From Rachicladosporium sp. CCFEE 5018 (lineage: Eukaryota > Ascomycota > Dothideomycetes > Cladosporiales > Cladosporiaceae), in the NCBI GenBank assembly GCA_002077045.2, contig KZ111150.1:590484-654483 (forward strand): DNA of 64,000 nt. Direction: 5' to 3'. The first letter of the stretch is position 1, and each line of letters starts with the position of its first letter. Made by a program: the position numbers and the translations under genes. Of the stretch, positions 10,013 through 21,620 are shown one piece after another. Under the pieces are notes generated by a model. The model had not been told where the DNA came from and ran no database searches. It saw nothing but the letters and a program-made list of their open reading frames with translations.

Positions 10013-12558
10013 ATGTTACGACCCGCGACTCCGCTCGCCATAATATTCTTCGTCGCTTTTGTATTACTGCTGCTCAGCACTATTTCCACGCCCATTATCA
10101 AGCAAGTGCCGCTGGGCCAATTCCAAGGATGGGAGTTTGGAGTGTTCGGGTATTGCAAAGGGGGAGCGCAATGCAAAGGGCCCATGATCGGATACAGCAC
10201 AGGTGGGCGATGACAGCGATCAGTGTGGCGAAGTCGCGTACTGACAGTATTGCAGATGGCTTGTTCACAGGAGCTGATGCTCATGACTTCTCCCTTCCGT
10301 CCGCGACACGACACAGCCTGTCCTCCATCTTGATCGTACACCCAATTGCAGCGCTTCTGACGCTGATATGCTTCGCCCTATCCGTGGCAGCACACTTCCA
10401 TGGCCCGGCTTCATCGCCACGCTACCTTCTCGCTCTTCTAATTCTGACAATCCCGACTTTACTGGTCACACTGTTGGCGTTTCTGGTCGACATTCTACTT
10501 TTCGTCCCACACGTGGGCTGGGGCGGCTGGATCGTCCTTGGAGCTACCATCTTGATCGTTGCATCCAGCGTCGTGACCTGTGCGATGCGAAGAACGCTCG
10601 CCAGCCGGAAAGCTCGCAAGAAGAGGATCGCAGAGAACGCCGACATGAGCGGCGCGAACTACTACGAGAACCTCAATCAGACGCGCTTGATGCAGGATCA
10701 GCTGCCACGTGCGGACAGTCCGCCACCGATGAGTGGCACTACTGCGCAGGAGTCAAAAGAAGCGCCTGGATTCGCGACATTCGAGATGAAGCGGGAGGCT
10801 TCCAATGGACAAAGTCCCGATGGAGGGCGAAGGAGCATGGATGATCGAACTCCACTAAACCCTGTTCGCGACCCGAGTGTGAGATCTGCCAGCACTGGTG
10901 GTGCACGAAGACCGTACCCACAGGGCGAAGGCATGCCTCCTATGCCCATGAACGGAGGACCACATGATCGCATGGCATCTCCACGAAGGCCGAGTAGAGA
11001 TGAGTACGGCAATCCGCTGCCGGCGATGGCTGGTGCAGGTGTGTTGGCAGGCGAAGGTCTAAGACATCAAACATCGGAGGGTAGTCTCGGATCTCATCGA
11101 TCGAATGGCCGTGGTGGTGCACCACCCATGTACGGTCGGGGCCGAGGAGGGTATGGACCACCTCCACGCGGCGGATACGGGCCACCAAGAGCCGGCTATG
11201 GTCCACCAAGAGGAGGCTATGGCCCGAGAGGAGCATACCGTGGCGGACCACCGCCGCCTGGTTGGAATGGCCGTGGCGGTGGCAGAGGTGGACGCGGAAA
11301 TCCGGGCATGATCCCAGGAATGAGTGGTCCTCCACCGAACTATGGCGGTGATGGTGCATACCCTCCATCGCCAAGGAATGGACCACCGCCGATGAGTCAA
11401 ATGCGACCATCGCCAGATCAGTTCATCGCGCGTGGCCCATCGCCAGGTAATGATCTTGCGATCGGCCAGGCTATCGAGATGGATGAGCGTACGGGCAGTC
11501 CACCCGTGCAAGGACAGCAAGGTCAACAGTACGGTTTACGAGACAGCGATAACGACGTGGCTGGCATGGTCGGCCTACAGCAGGGACGCAACAGCCCATT
11601 CCAGCGTGACAGCGAGCAACCCTCTGACTACCCGAGTACAGGCAGCAATTACTCGGAGCAGTGCGTTCTGCCGAACCCCAGAGCGAAAGTCACATCACTG
11701 ACAGCTCACAGCACTTACGTCCCACCCCGCGCCGCCTGGAATCAACAACAAGCTCGCGGCCCAGTCTCTCCCATCACGACAGACAGCGCTTCCTCCGGCC
11801 TCGCCTCCTCAAACGCTCTCCCAACAACAGGTTCCTACTCAAACCTACCCCCAATCCAAGCCTCGCCAACCTCGCCCCAACAAGTACACATGCCACACCA
11901 CGCGCGCCAGACTTCTGAGCCTTACTACGAAGACGTCGACCCGCGCTTCGCCTCGAACGAAGTCCCCTCGGCCTTGACGCCAGGAAGTCAAACCCAAGCC
12001 CGTACGCACCCCTCGCCTCCTCAAATCCACTACACCTCCCCGCCGGCCTCCCTAGCTGGCTCGGGAGCTGTGGCTGGAGGTCCTCCTGCGCCTCGTCGGC
12101 GGAACGCTGACGAGCCTCTTAGCGCACCCCCACAGCAGATTCTAAACCGGAATTCTGACCCTTCCAACACGACACCGCCGGCTGAGAACTCCTCTTATGA
12201 GGATCTCCCGCCTGGCGTCCGCTCGCCTACTGGTTCTGACACCAGTCATTTCACGTCTGTCTCCCAGCGCCCTGTGAATCCCAATTGGCGGCCCGCGAAC
12301 TCCTCGGCCGGCCAATCAGCCACAGGCGCTTATCCTGGCGGCTTTTTGGGGCCCGGTAGCACAGCGCCTACCAGCGCGAGCGCGGTGCAGAGGCGACGGG
12401 AGGATGTTGTTTTGAGCGCGAATCCTGATTTCGCACTACCTGGTATCAGCCCTGGGCGAGGAGCACGGGGCGGAAGGGGAGGGATGGCGGGAGGGCAGAG
12501 GAGTAGTATGCTTGCTGCTGGGCTTACGCCAGCGGGAAGGTATCCGACGGAGATATAG
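10013..12558 (+). CDS. palI: pH-sensing membrane protein PalI/Rim9 (SUR7 family), copy A
   Basis: 830 residues; exons 10013-10202 and 10256-12558 (53-bp intron). Four hydrophobic segments (about residues 8-28, 86-110, 120-146, 153-176) with a short loop after the first give the SUR7/PalI topology, where PalI/Rim9 helps the plasma-membrane pH sensor PalH/Rim21 reach or stay in the membrane. A very long cytosolic tail follows, with RGG and GYGPP repeats at roughly 355-415 and Pro/Ser/Gln-rich sequence to the end. Yeast Rim9 lacks such a tail; filamentous fungi commonly have one. It is convergent with SEC21. Copy B is truncated by a stop codon within the tail. Confidence 0.9.
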
Positions 12559-13097
12559 ACTCGGCTTCGGGAAGGGAAAGGAGGGGCTTGGGTTGGGTAG
12601 ATGGGCGTGTGTACATACATGTAGGCAACAGACCCGCCGCACAGATTGCAAGGAGGGATACACGTTGTAGGCACCGAAGAACCGCATTACTGGTGTTTCT
12701 TGCCCGATAATGTAGACACCGTGCCATGGTCTACTACAATCCAGACTATGTCCTTCCAACCTTCATGGGTGGCTTCCGTGATTCCCACCTCGCTGCATTG
12801 GGCCTCGTTCCTCAAGCGCTGACGTTGTTGAACTGACACGCGAAGTCCCTGCTGTGAAGATGTCTACGAGCTGTTCGGATTCCCATACCTACTTCGCTAA
12901 GACAACAGACATAAGTCCCGCTTTACCTCTCACCTCCGTGACGCCTGCACGCCATACCCACCCATCACAGCGCTCAATCGCCTGAACGCCGCGACTTCAG
13001 CCGCTACGCTATCGACCCTTTGCTCCCTGAGCTCATCTTTATCGTCATTTCCCCCTTTTCCCTCCGACTCGCCGTCAGGTCGAGCCTCCTAGGCACA
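12559..13097. other. Convergent intergenic region, palI to SEC21 (copy A)
   Basis: Two 3' ends facing each other. No gene seen. A conserved patch at about 12950-13010 matches 52150-52220; the remainder diverges. Confidence 0.5.
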
Positions 13098-16036
13098 CTA
13101 AGCCACACCTCCTACGACCACAGCCGCCAACCCAGCCTCCTCACTGCGTCCCTCGACTTTGACAGTCACGCCGCTCTTGGCCGAGTAGGCCATGCGTATA
13201 CTGACTGCTACTTTGCCACCAGTCACGCTCTTTCCGTACAAACGTAGCGTATGGGTTGAATTCGACAACGCGACTTCACTCCCCTCCAACGGCTGCATAC
13301 TCAGCACCTTCACCAAACTCTCCACAGCTTCCGCGATAGACTTCGCGCCGCTAAGTTGGAGAGTCTCTTCCGCGACGTTCTCCTCGTCCGTCGGCAGGGA
13401 CGACCAAATCGCATCGAAGCCACCAGCGAAAGCAGGGAGAATGTAATCCGCGCCTGTAAGCTCAAGGTCCTCGATCTGGTACTCGTCTTCGAGGCCACCG
13501 GACTCAGGCTCACCGGTCGAAGGATCGACTTCTTTGAGCGTGAATTTGAGGACGTTGGTAAAAGACGCTGTAGCGAACTGTTCTTCCGTGGGGCGGGAGA
13601 AGGACACGTAGACGATGCCTTCGGATTCCGATTTCAATGCATCGATGGGGATGATGAAGTCTTCTTCTAGACCCTCAGGCGGCTCGCCGGTCTCTTCTGA
13701 AGGTTGAGGAGAGGTGATGACGGACAGGTCGGTGAGGACGTAGTCGGCGAGGGTGTTTGAGATGTTGAATTGCAGGACTAGGTGGTCTTTATAGAGGTGT
13801 TTGAGCGCTGTGACGACGTATTCGGTCTCGCTTTCTGTGAGCTCGACTGGGGATGAGGATTTGAGCAGTGCGCCGTAGGAGGCGATCTCGGGGATGGCGG
13901 AGAGTTGTTGGGCGTATTTGTCGTTTGTGGCGCGGGCTGTGGAGGTCAGGGAAGAGTCGGCGGCTTTCTTGGCGTTGGTTATGCTGGGTGCTTTGAGGGT
14001 TGGGGTAGCAGTTGTAAGTTTCTTGGTGCGGTCTTCGGCTAGGGACTGCTCGCGGGTGACAATGGGGACGGATGCGAAGTCGAACGGGTTCGTGAAGGCT
14101 TCGGCGCTGGAGCCGTTGACGTAGTGGGCTAGTTGGTCTTCGAGGATGGGGAGGGAGAACATGGAGTCTATGATAGAAGTCAGCTTTGTTTACATTAGGC
14201 TCTGATCAGGCACGGCTTACCATTGCGCACGAATCTCGACGCGGTCTCATCGTCCTCCTTCATCAGTCGCAAGTTGAGCGCCGCACGATCTCGAACCTCG
14301 TCATCAACATCGTCCAGACATCTCGTGAGTAGTACGTTGACGCTACGCTTGACCTCTGGATCCTTCTGTCCCACGCCGAATTTGGCAAGAGCAGTTACAG
14401 CGGCAGCCCGGACAATCGCATTCTCCAACACGACACGGTTGTAGATGTACCGGATATACTTTGTCGGCTGCTTCGTCTTTCGTCCCTCCATGCCGAGCAA
14501 GTGCAATATCCGCACTGCAAGCTTCGTAAACTCACAGTCCTCAATGAACTCGCACAGATGTGCCAATGCCTCCTCTCGGCTCTCTGGCACAAACTTGATC
14601 AGGTCGAAGATGCTCTCGACGACACTTCGCTTGAACTCGAAGCAACCCTCGTCGCGTAATATGCCAGCCAAGAAGACGAGCATACCAGCCTGTTTCGAGG
14701 GGAACTTGAGGCAGAGCGTTCGAATCGCTTCCACGATCGTAACTTTGAATTCGTCTGTTATGTCTGACATGAAAGTGCTGATCTGCTTCATCAGTCGGTC
14801 GACACTAGACTCGTTGCCGGTCTTGAGCAGTGTTGTGATGGCGAATGTGGCAATCGATCGGTTGGTGTTCGAGATCAATGCTTCGATGTCTGGGTTACAC
14901 GGCCGTACAGACTCAGGCTTGAATGATGCGAATTGATGCAGAATCCGAATGGCAGAGAACTTTGTCACAGCTCGAGGGGAAGTGAGGAAGAGCTGCAACA
15001 CGTGTATTGCTTGACCAACTTCGGCGTCTGTGAGGTCTGGCATAGCACAGATCGCTTTTGCGGCCTCGAAGTTGACCATCTCGCTCTTGTCGCGCAGCCA
15101 GTCATCCAGGAGCTTCATCATCGGTTTCCGTAATGTTGGGTCGTCCTCGGCCAACTTGGCAGCAAGTCGCACGAGCATGACCCTTGCCATTGGCGACTTC
15201 ACGGCACCCGCAGCGCTGTACTGCTGCACCATCTTCACGAGAGCCATCCTGTCATGACTTCGCATCTGATAGAGAAGACCAATGGCGTGGTACTGTGTAG
15301 TGTAGTTCGTATTCGAGGCAGCCATGGCATGGGCATTTCCTCCAAAGCCCATGAAGCCACCAGATGACTTGTTCGAGGATGCCGCTTCCTGCGTCTCGCT
15401 TTGCCATCTCCGAACGATGTCGCGTGCAATCGGCAAAAGGTGGTATGAGGAGACCAAAGCAGCCGACGAGACCGAGGGTACCTTGTCAACGATGGCAGTC
15501 TTGATGTTGCGCTCGATTGCTTGCACTGTTGATGCCTGTGTTGTGTTAGCACATGCAGTGTGCAGAAATTCCGCACCAACCCGCAGCACTCATACATCTA
15601 TTATGCGACACAGTGCCCGTATAGCATTGGCGCGGTACACAATATCATTCCCCACCGCCGTGTCCTTCATGATGCTGCTCGTGACCATAATGACATCCTC
15701 AGCCGTGTTCGCCAGCTCCTTGATGACCAAGTAGACCATCTGCCGTAGCGAGGCATCCTTGTTCTGGAATAGCTTGGAGATGCCGAAGAAGAGGGATGTG
15801 GCTTCGTTGGTAGGGAACTTCTCGCCAGTGAAGAGGAGTAATGCGATCTTGGTCAAGAGGATGCGACATTTCCGTGGCGAGACGGGGGACGTGTTGAAGA
15901 CGCGAGCTGGGCTTGGTGTGAGCTGCTATGCTACTATAAGAGCACATTGTTGTTCCAGCTTACCCTCTTGGAAGACAGAGGTCCTGTCCACTTTCACGAC
16001 GCTGCTCTCGTCCTCGTCCTTTTTGTTGTAAGCCAT
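13098..16036 (-). CDS. SEC21: Coatomer (COPI) gamma subunit, copy A
   Basis: 922 residues; exons 16036-15964, 15906-15596, 15535-14221 and 14167-13098, introns 57, 60 and 53 bp. The start MAYNKKDEDE and the trunk sequence KCRILLTKIALLL, then KELANTAEDVIM and ANAIRALCRIID, are the adaptin-like HEAT solenoid of gamma-COP. The last ~330 residues form the appendage, separated by a Thr/Ala/Lys-rich linker. The protein is part of the coat for Golgi-to-ER retrograde and intra-Golgi vesicles. Length fits the family. The start codon faces that of RPS27 across 336 bp. Copy B has the same exon lengths and no lesion. Confidence 0.95.
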
Positions 16037-16372
16037 GATTGCGCCACGAGTGATGTGCTATCGGGGCAACATGTAAAGAGAATGTGTGTATTGGCACGCT
16101 GTCAGTATGCCAAATGGCTCCTACCCGTCTCACATGCCAGCGGCCCTGAACTTCTGGCGACGTTGTGAGAGTAGCAGCCTCAGGCAGCAAGATGGAAGTG
16201 GGACAAAGTCTTGGCGATGTGCTTGCACATTTCGAATCATCGACCGCCACATCGACTCCGTATCACAAGACATCCCCCAGAGTCATCAACGAACCTCTGC
16301 TCGCCTACAAACTCATCGCAAAGCACACACGAGGTCTTATTCGAACGACACACATATCACACAACCGCAAAT
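16037..16372. promoter_or_regulatory. Bidirectional promoter SEC21 / RPS27 (copy A)
   Basis: 336 bp between two divergent start codons, so both promoters and leaders must fit here. The length is identical in copy B (55251-55586) and the sequence is well conserved. I cannot assign factor sites. Confidence 0.6.
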
Positions 16373-16834
16373 ATGGTACGTTGGACGGTCTAGGGGTGGT
16401 GTGTGGTGGCATGGAACGCTTGCAGTGAAGAGCACTGGGGAGATCATGGGAGGACACTGCATTGCGCCATACCACTCGCCGCCGATGTCTTGGAATCGAC
16501 ACACGACCAGAAACTGACCACGTTCATCACAGGTTCTCGCCGTCGATCTCCTAAACCCTACCCCTCAGGCCGAGGCCCGCAAGCACAAGTTGAAGGTACG
16601 AATATACTATCCAGGTTATCGCGACTACAGCAAGTCTAACATACAGCACAGCAACTCGTGCCCGGTCCCCGATCCTTCTTCATGGACGTCAAGTGTCCCG
16701 GCTGCTTCACCATCACCACCGTCTTCTCGCACGCCCAGACCGTTGTCGTATGCGCCGGCTGCTCACAGGTTCTCTGCCAGCCTACTGGTGGTAAGGCACG
16801 ATTGACCGAGGGCTGCTCGTTCCGGAGGAAGTAG
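16373..16834 (+). CDS. RPS27: 40S ribosomal protein eS27, copy A
   Basis: 82 residues, the size of yeast Rps27. Exons are 16373-16375, 16533-16595 and 16652-16834: the first coding exon is only the ATG, followed by a 157-bp intron, then a 63-nt exon and a 56-bp intron. The spliced protein starts [20 protein letters not shown] and carries a C4 zinc ribbon (CPGC...CAGC) and the C-terminus CSFRRK. It is a structural protein of the small ribosomal subunit. Because of the split start, simple ORF finding misses this gene. Copy B has identical exon and first-intron lengths. Confidence 0.95.
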
Positions 16835-17613
16835 ATGTGTCGCTCGCGAGATGAATGAGAAAGTGGAGGATGAGAGCGTTGGGCAGTGGACGAGCGCAGG
16901 TGGGCAGACTGCTGCTCAGATGGCAGCAGTCTGTGCCACGGAGACGCAATGGCAGATTTGGTCTTGCGATGGAAGACTTTCAGCCGGCGTTGAGGAGTGT
17001 ACAAACATGCATCAGGGGCAGGAGAGATGCGCATGTCTGGCTAGTCCTGCACCAGGGCGAGGACACCGGTGTGCCATTGAGGATTCTAGCCCATGCACCG
17101 TTTCATGAGGTGTGGCTTGAATGAAAACGCAATAACTTCACATGACCTACTGTTGCATCTCCGCTATTCGCTCATCCTTGCCATGTACTCCACTCATTGG
17201 TTGACGACTTGACCAATGACCACGTGCATCACGCCCTTATACATGAGCTATCTCTATCTCAAGCTGCTTACATGTCTGCATAGAACGGAGCCTCGATGCC
17301 GGAGCCTTGTGTCCCCCTCGGTCCATGTACATACGCCCCAGTGCAGCCCCCACCACTTGCATTTGCGGCTGAAAAGCCATTGCGTGCACTGACCGGTTCA
17401 CCAAGTACATGTAGGTGTTTGCACAACGCGTCGCATTCTAGCCTCTTCTCGTGTGTACAAGAGTATTCAGAATTCGCCGTCTCATTAGAGACTACAGCTT
17501 CCTGAGTCTGAAGGTTCTGCAGCATCGTAGAGCCGTTACTGTAAGCTGATTGTCGCGTGCTCTCCGTTCGGACTCGTCCGGATCACCTGAACGGCGAACA
17601 GCTTGCCAGCAAC
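16835..17613. other. Intergenic, RPS27 to annexin (copy A)
   Basis: 779 bp with RPS27 3' sequence and the annexin promoter/leader. Very similar to 56049-56831. Overlapping open frames on both strands at 17268-17525 are not convincing: the differences between copies that I compared change the residue. Confidence 0.55.
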
Positions 17614-19844
17614 ATGTCGCTTAGAGTCGACGATCGTTCGTCGCGCGGAAGGTCGAAGTCTGGGACCAGAGATCGTGACCGATCGCGAAGCAATGTTCGC
17701 ACGTCGAAGGCTCCATCCCCACCGGCGTCGAAGTCAAAGTCGAAGAGCAGCAAGTCGAATTATTCGCCTCCAAGCTCAATTGTACCAAGCCGGCATGAGG
17801 ACAGGATAGTCTCGCCGACCTACAAGACTCGATCTCCCGAGAACTTCGCACCCCCAGGTTCAGGTTACTTCCCTCAGGCTGCACCAGGAGCTCTGCCTTA
17901 CCCTCTGGATGAGGATGGCGGCTTTACCATGGGCGACTACTCGGACTTCCCGCCCGAGCAACGACCAGGCTATATCCCGCAGCCAACCGAGAATCACTGG
18001 GGTGGCAAGTCGGCTTACGACAGAGACTCGGACGATGATCTGGCTTATGGCGGAAGTCCACAGACTTCACGACATCAGTCCTACAGTTCCAAGCAGCCTG
18101 GACATGTTCCGTACCCGGATCGCGATGCTAGTCCGGTTTCGAGCACCAGATATCAGTATGCGCATCCTGGGGACGAGCATAAGCAGCCATACTCGTCTTC
18201 GGGCTACCAGCAGCCAAAGCAGTACGAGTACGCTGCGCCGCCGGACAAGATTACCTACACAGCTACGCCGCAAGGGATACGGGCGGACTCTTATACTGCG
18301 AAGACACAGGCTACATATCCGAGCTACACGGCAAACACTCATGATCCACGGCAGCAATTACCCAGATCCTACAGTGATGGCAAGTCTCACTCGTCAAGCA
18401 AGGATGCCCGCGTGGTCGAGGTCGTGCCCAATGACCACGACTCGCGAGGCTCCATCTCTAGCTCTCATCGCCTGTCGGTCAGTAATCACGACGCCGGCCT
18501 GAACAGCCGCATGAATCGTCTAAGCGTCAGCGGCAACCGCCCCGACATGCACTCCCTCCACGGCAACGGCAGCGGCAACATGCCCCCGCCCAGTCCCCTC
18601 CTGGAAGCCTACCACGGGACCTATCAGTCCCTCTCCCCCATGCCCGGCGCCTTCCGCACAGACGATGATGACTTATCTGACCTTGAGCCACTCTCCCCAG
18701 GTCTAAAGTCAGCAGGTGGCAAACACAACGACAAGCTCTCGCAAGAGTCCGCCGCACGCGCTGCGAAGAAACGAGCAGTGATCTACGACGCCGAAAGCGA
18801 CGCAAAAGCCATCGCAAAAGCGCTAGACCACCACTCCAAGATCGACGCCGAAGCCTTCATAGACGTTCTCCCGCCTCTAACCCACGATCAGATCCTCGAG
18901 CTGCGGAAAGAATACAAGAAGCAAGTCAAGATCCAAGGGCGCGGGATCAAGTTACCCGCTCACCTCAAGCTCAAACTTCCTTCAGGGAACTTCGGGAAGG
19001 CCGTGTATGTGTGTGCATTGGGGAGATGGGAAAGCGAAGGCTACTGGGCCAATTTCTTCTACCAAGGCCACGCCTCCCGCCGCGAATTGCTAATCGAATC
19101 CCTCCTCGCGCGCTCCAACGCCGAGATCCGCGAAATCAAAGACTCCTTCCGCGATAAACGCTACGCTGACTCACTAACAAAATGCATGGAGAAGGAGCTC
19201 AAGGCTGATAAGTTCAAGACTGCTGTTATGATGGCGCTGGAGGGACGGAGACAGGAGGAGCAGGATGTTTATCCGAGGGAGTATGTGGAGCGGGATGTGG
19301 AGGGGCTGGTGAGGAGTGTGAATGCTGAGAAGGGCGGGGAGACGGCTATGCTTGAGGTTGTGCTGAGGCGGAGCGATGCGCATTTGAGGGAGGTTATGAG
19401 GGGGTATCAGGCCAGGACGGGGGAGAATTTCGCGAGGGTTGCGTTGGGGAGGAGTGGGAATCTTGTTGTAAGTCCTTGCTTATAACTTCCACCGCCTAGG
19501 GGTGGTTTACTGACGTGCTTCTACAGGGTGAAGTCCTAGCCCACATCCTCAACGGCGCCATCAACCGCCCCGCTCGCGACGCCCTGTTATTGCACCACGC
19601 CATCCGCGACATTTCTACCACCAAGTCCACCTCCTCCAAAGCTTCTTCCGACAAGGACAAGCCCGACGAGATCCGCTACGAGCTCTTGATCTCGCGGGTG
19701 ATCAGGTTGCACTGGGATCGCGCGCACATGGCGCGGGTGAAGCGGGACTATGAGGGGAAGTATGGCAAATCTGTAGAGGCGGAGCTGGAGGGGTGTTTGA
19801 AGGGGGACTTTGGGGAGTTCATGGGGGAGGTTGTTAGTGCTTAA
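17614..19844 (+). CDS. Annexin with long disordered N-terminus, copy A
   Basis: 723 residues; exons 17614-19467 and 19527-19844 (59-bp intron, phase 0). Residues 1 to ~385 are low-complexity: an Arg/Ser-rich start (RSSRGRSKSGTRDRDRSRS), then Tyr/Pro/Gln/Ser-rich sequence. The core (~386-723) has four annexin repeats, recognisable by helices such as DAKAIAKAL, RRELLIESLL, AMLEVVLRRSDAHL and LLISRVIRLHW. The GxGTDE calcium loops typical of annexins are not seen in any repeat, so calcium-dependent phospholipid binding is doubtful. It resembles the divergent fungal annexin group. Start: first ATG in frame, conserved in copy B. Confidence 0.9.
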
Positions 19845-21468
19845 TCCGTGGCATAGGGCAGGCGATTCATGAACGCGTCGCTGGATGCGACGGGGACTCC
19901 AGTGCTGACAGATATGTTCCGAAGTCTTCCTCAGCATATCGTTCGGAGCCGTGTAGCGCAGAGTATCTGGTAGTGTACATTTACTTTGCAGTCTGCATCG
20001 GGTGGTGATGGCTGGGAAAACAATCTTTGAACACGGCAGCACAGTAACGTGGAGATAAAGTTTATGGTAGCGACAATGTGACCATATCCGGGGCTTTAAA
20101 GTCAAGTCGCCCTTCATGAACGATCGAGGACCTCTCAGATCTTGAGAGGCCGAATGTTCTCCAACGTGGCGTTCGTGATGATGCAGGTCGGGATGTTCGG
20201 CACATCTGGTGTTCATTACCATACAGCACGGCCACTGACGGCTTTCGCGATGAGATTGATGAGGTGAGGCAGATCATGTCCTTCATCTGGCATGAAGCGG
20301 TCACTGCGGCGGCCAAATCTCCCAGCATGTTTGTGGCGTTTCAAGATCGACGGTGCTGGGCGTGCGAATGGATGGGGCTATTTCGGGTCATGATGAAATG
20401 TTGTATAGTGCCAGCCATATATCATCGAGATAGAGCACCTGCGAGTGTAGATAAATGAAGACCATCATGGCGAAATCCTGTCTATCAATATCTGGTGCGC
20501 ATGGTAAAGTGAGCACAATGTAAACCCTTACATTTTGCCCTCGCGAGCCCACGTTTCAGGTTCTGCGGCACGGGGCAATGGGGTGGCTTGGGTGGAGCTC
20601 TCATCGCGTGGAGTTTCGGTTGACTCGTTATGCTTTCGTAAGGATGCCGGGGCCGGCTGCTGATGCGATACCTGCACTATACGGTCAGGATTGCTACGGC
20701 TCTTTTGCTGTCAGCGTCCTATGACTTGTATCTTGATTGTATCACGCTGGAAGGTATTGCTGTGGAGGAATCGGTGGACGCTCGTTTGGCAGGCCATTGG
20801 AAACAGGCTGAGATTACTGGACTCGGGAAGGACGGCGAGCGTTTGAGAGTGGCCGCAGAGCGAACGGAGGGTTGTGGAGTGAGATCTGGCCTCGATCGAA
20901 GCTGCGAGAGAATACCGCTGGATCAGAATCACACAATTCTAAGTGTGTGCGATTGGGCTACATTTCACGAAGACGGTGTCGCAGCAAGAGCTGGCAGCAC
21001 GAGAGAGTGGCAGCGCTGGGATAAGGACTGCAGGACGGAGACTGTCGGCAGACGTCAGCAAGCGTCTCAACAGAGCAGTGCCCTGCCAAACGATTTCGAT
21101 TGGGTGTGGAAGCAACCCGCGGACTGCAATACTGGACATATACTATTTTTCGAACGCCCTACAAACAATACGCTCGCTTCCCGACGAACAGCACGCCGGT
21201 TGGCAGCACAGGTTGCGTGCAGCCGGATACCTGCATCCCGTGCTTCCATCATCGGGATCAATCGACGAACGAGATCAGCGCTGGACGCAGAACAATCGCG
21301 CGGGCAGCGACAATACTTTGGACTTCGACAATAGGAAGCTTTACGCATTGAGAGCGTACGACTCTATTCTATTCACTCGCCAACACACTCGCTTATCTAA
21401 CATCGTACATCGCACACTCACGACATAGATCACACTGTCCTACTATCTCCCGGCGACCGGCATGCTCG
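19845..21468. other. Long intergenic region, annexin to EGF-like membrane protein (copy A)
   Basis: 1.6 kb. A 223-codon open frame at 20663-21334 is interrupted in copy B by an early stop, so I do not call it a gene. The region is highly similar between copies and probably holds the annexin 3' end and a long promoter/leader. Confidence 0.55.
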
Positions 21469-21620
21469 ATGAGTTACTACCCCCAAAACACCGATCCCCG
21501 CGGGCAGCATCACGACAGCAATGGCATCCCCGACTACTACGAGCAGGACCACTCGCGGCAGGCACGACATATGCCGCGCCCAGGAGCACCTCCACAAGGC
21601 CGCAACGCTCCACCGCATAA
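21462..21620 (+). other. Overlapping upstream ATG frame (copy A)
   Basis: An ATG lies 7 bases before the main start of the EGF-like protein, in another frame, and reads 52 codons to a TAA inside the main coding region. Copy B has the same arrangement (60693-60851). If the leader contains it, ribosomes must leak past it. Confidence 0.35.

Noticed and set aside
16376..16532. snoRNA hosted in RPS27 intron 1
   Set aside because: No convincing C/D or H/ACA boxes, and the intron sequence is not well conserved between copies.
17268..17525. 85-codon minus-strand frame (and an overlapping plus-strand frame) open in both copies
   Set aside because: The few differences between copies change the residue in both frames, which is not the pattern of a conserved protein; more likely a leader or promoter region.
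20663..21334. 223-codon open frame with an ATG between annexin and the EGF-like protein
   Set aside because: In copy B the same ATG is followed by a stop after eight codons and the remainder is interrupted; no recognisable domain.
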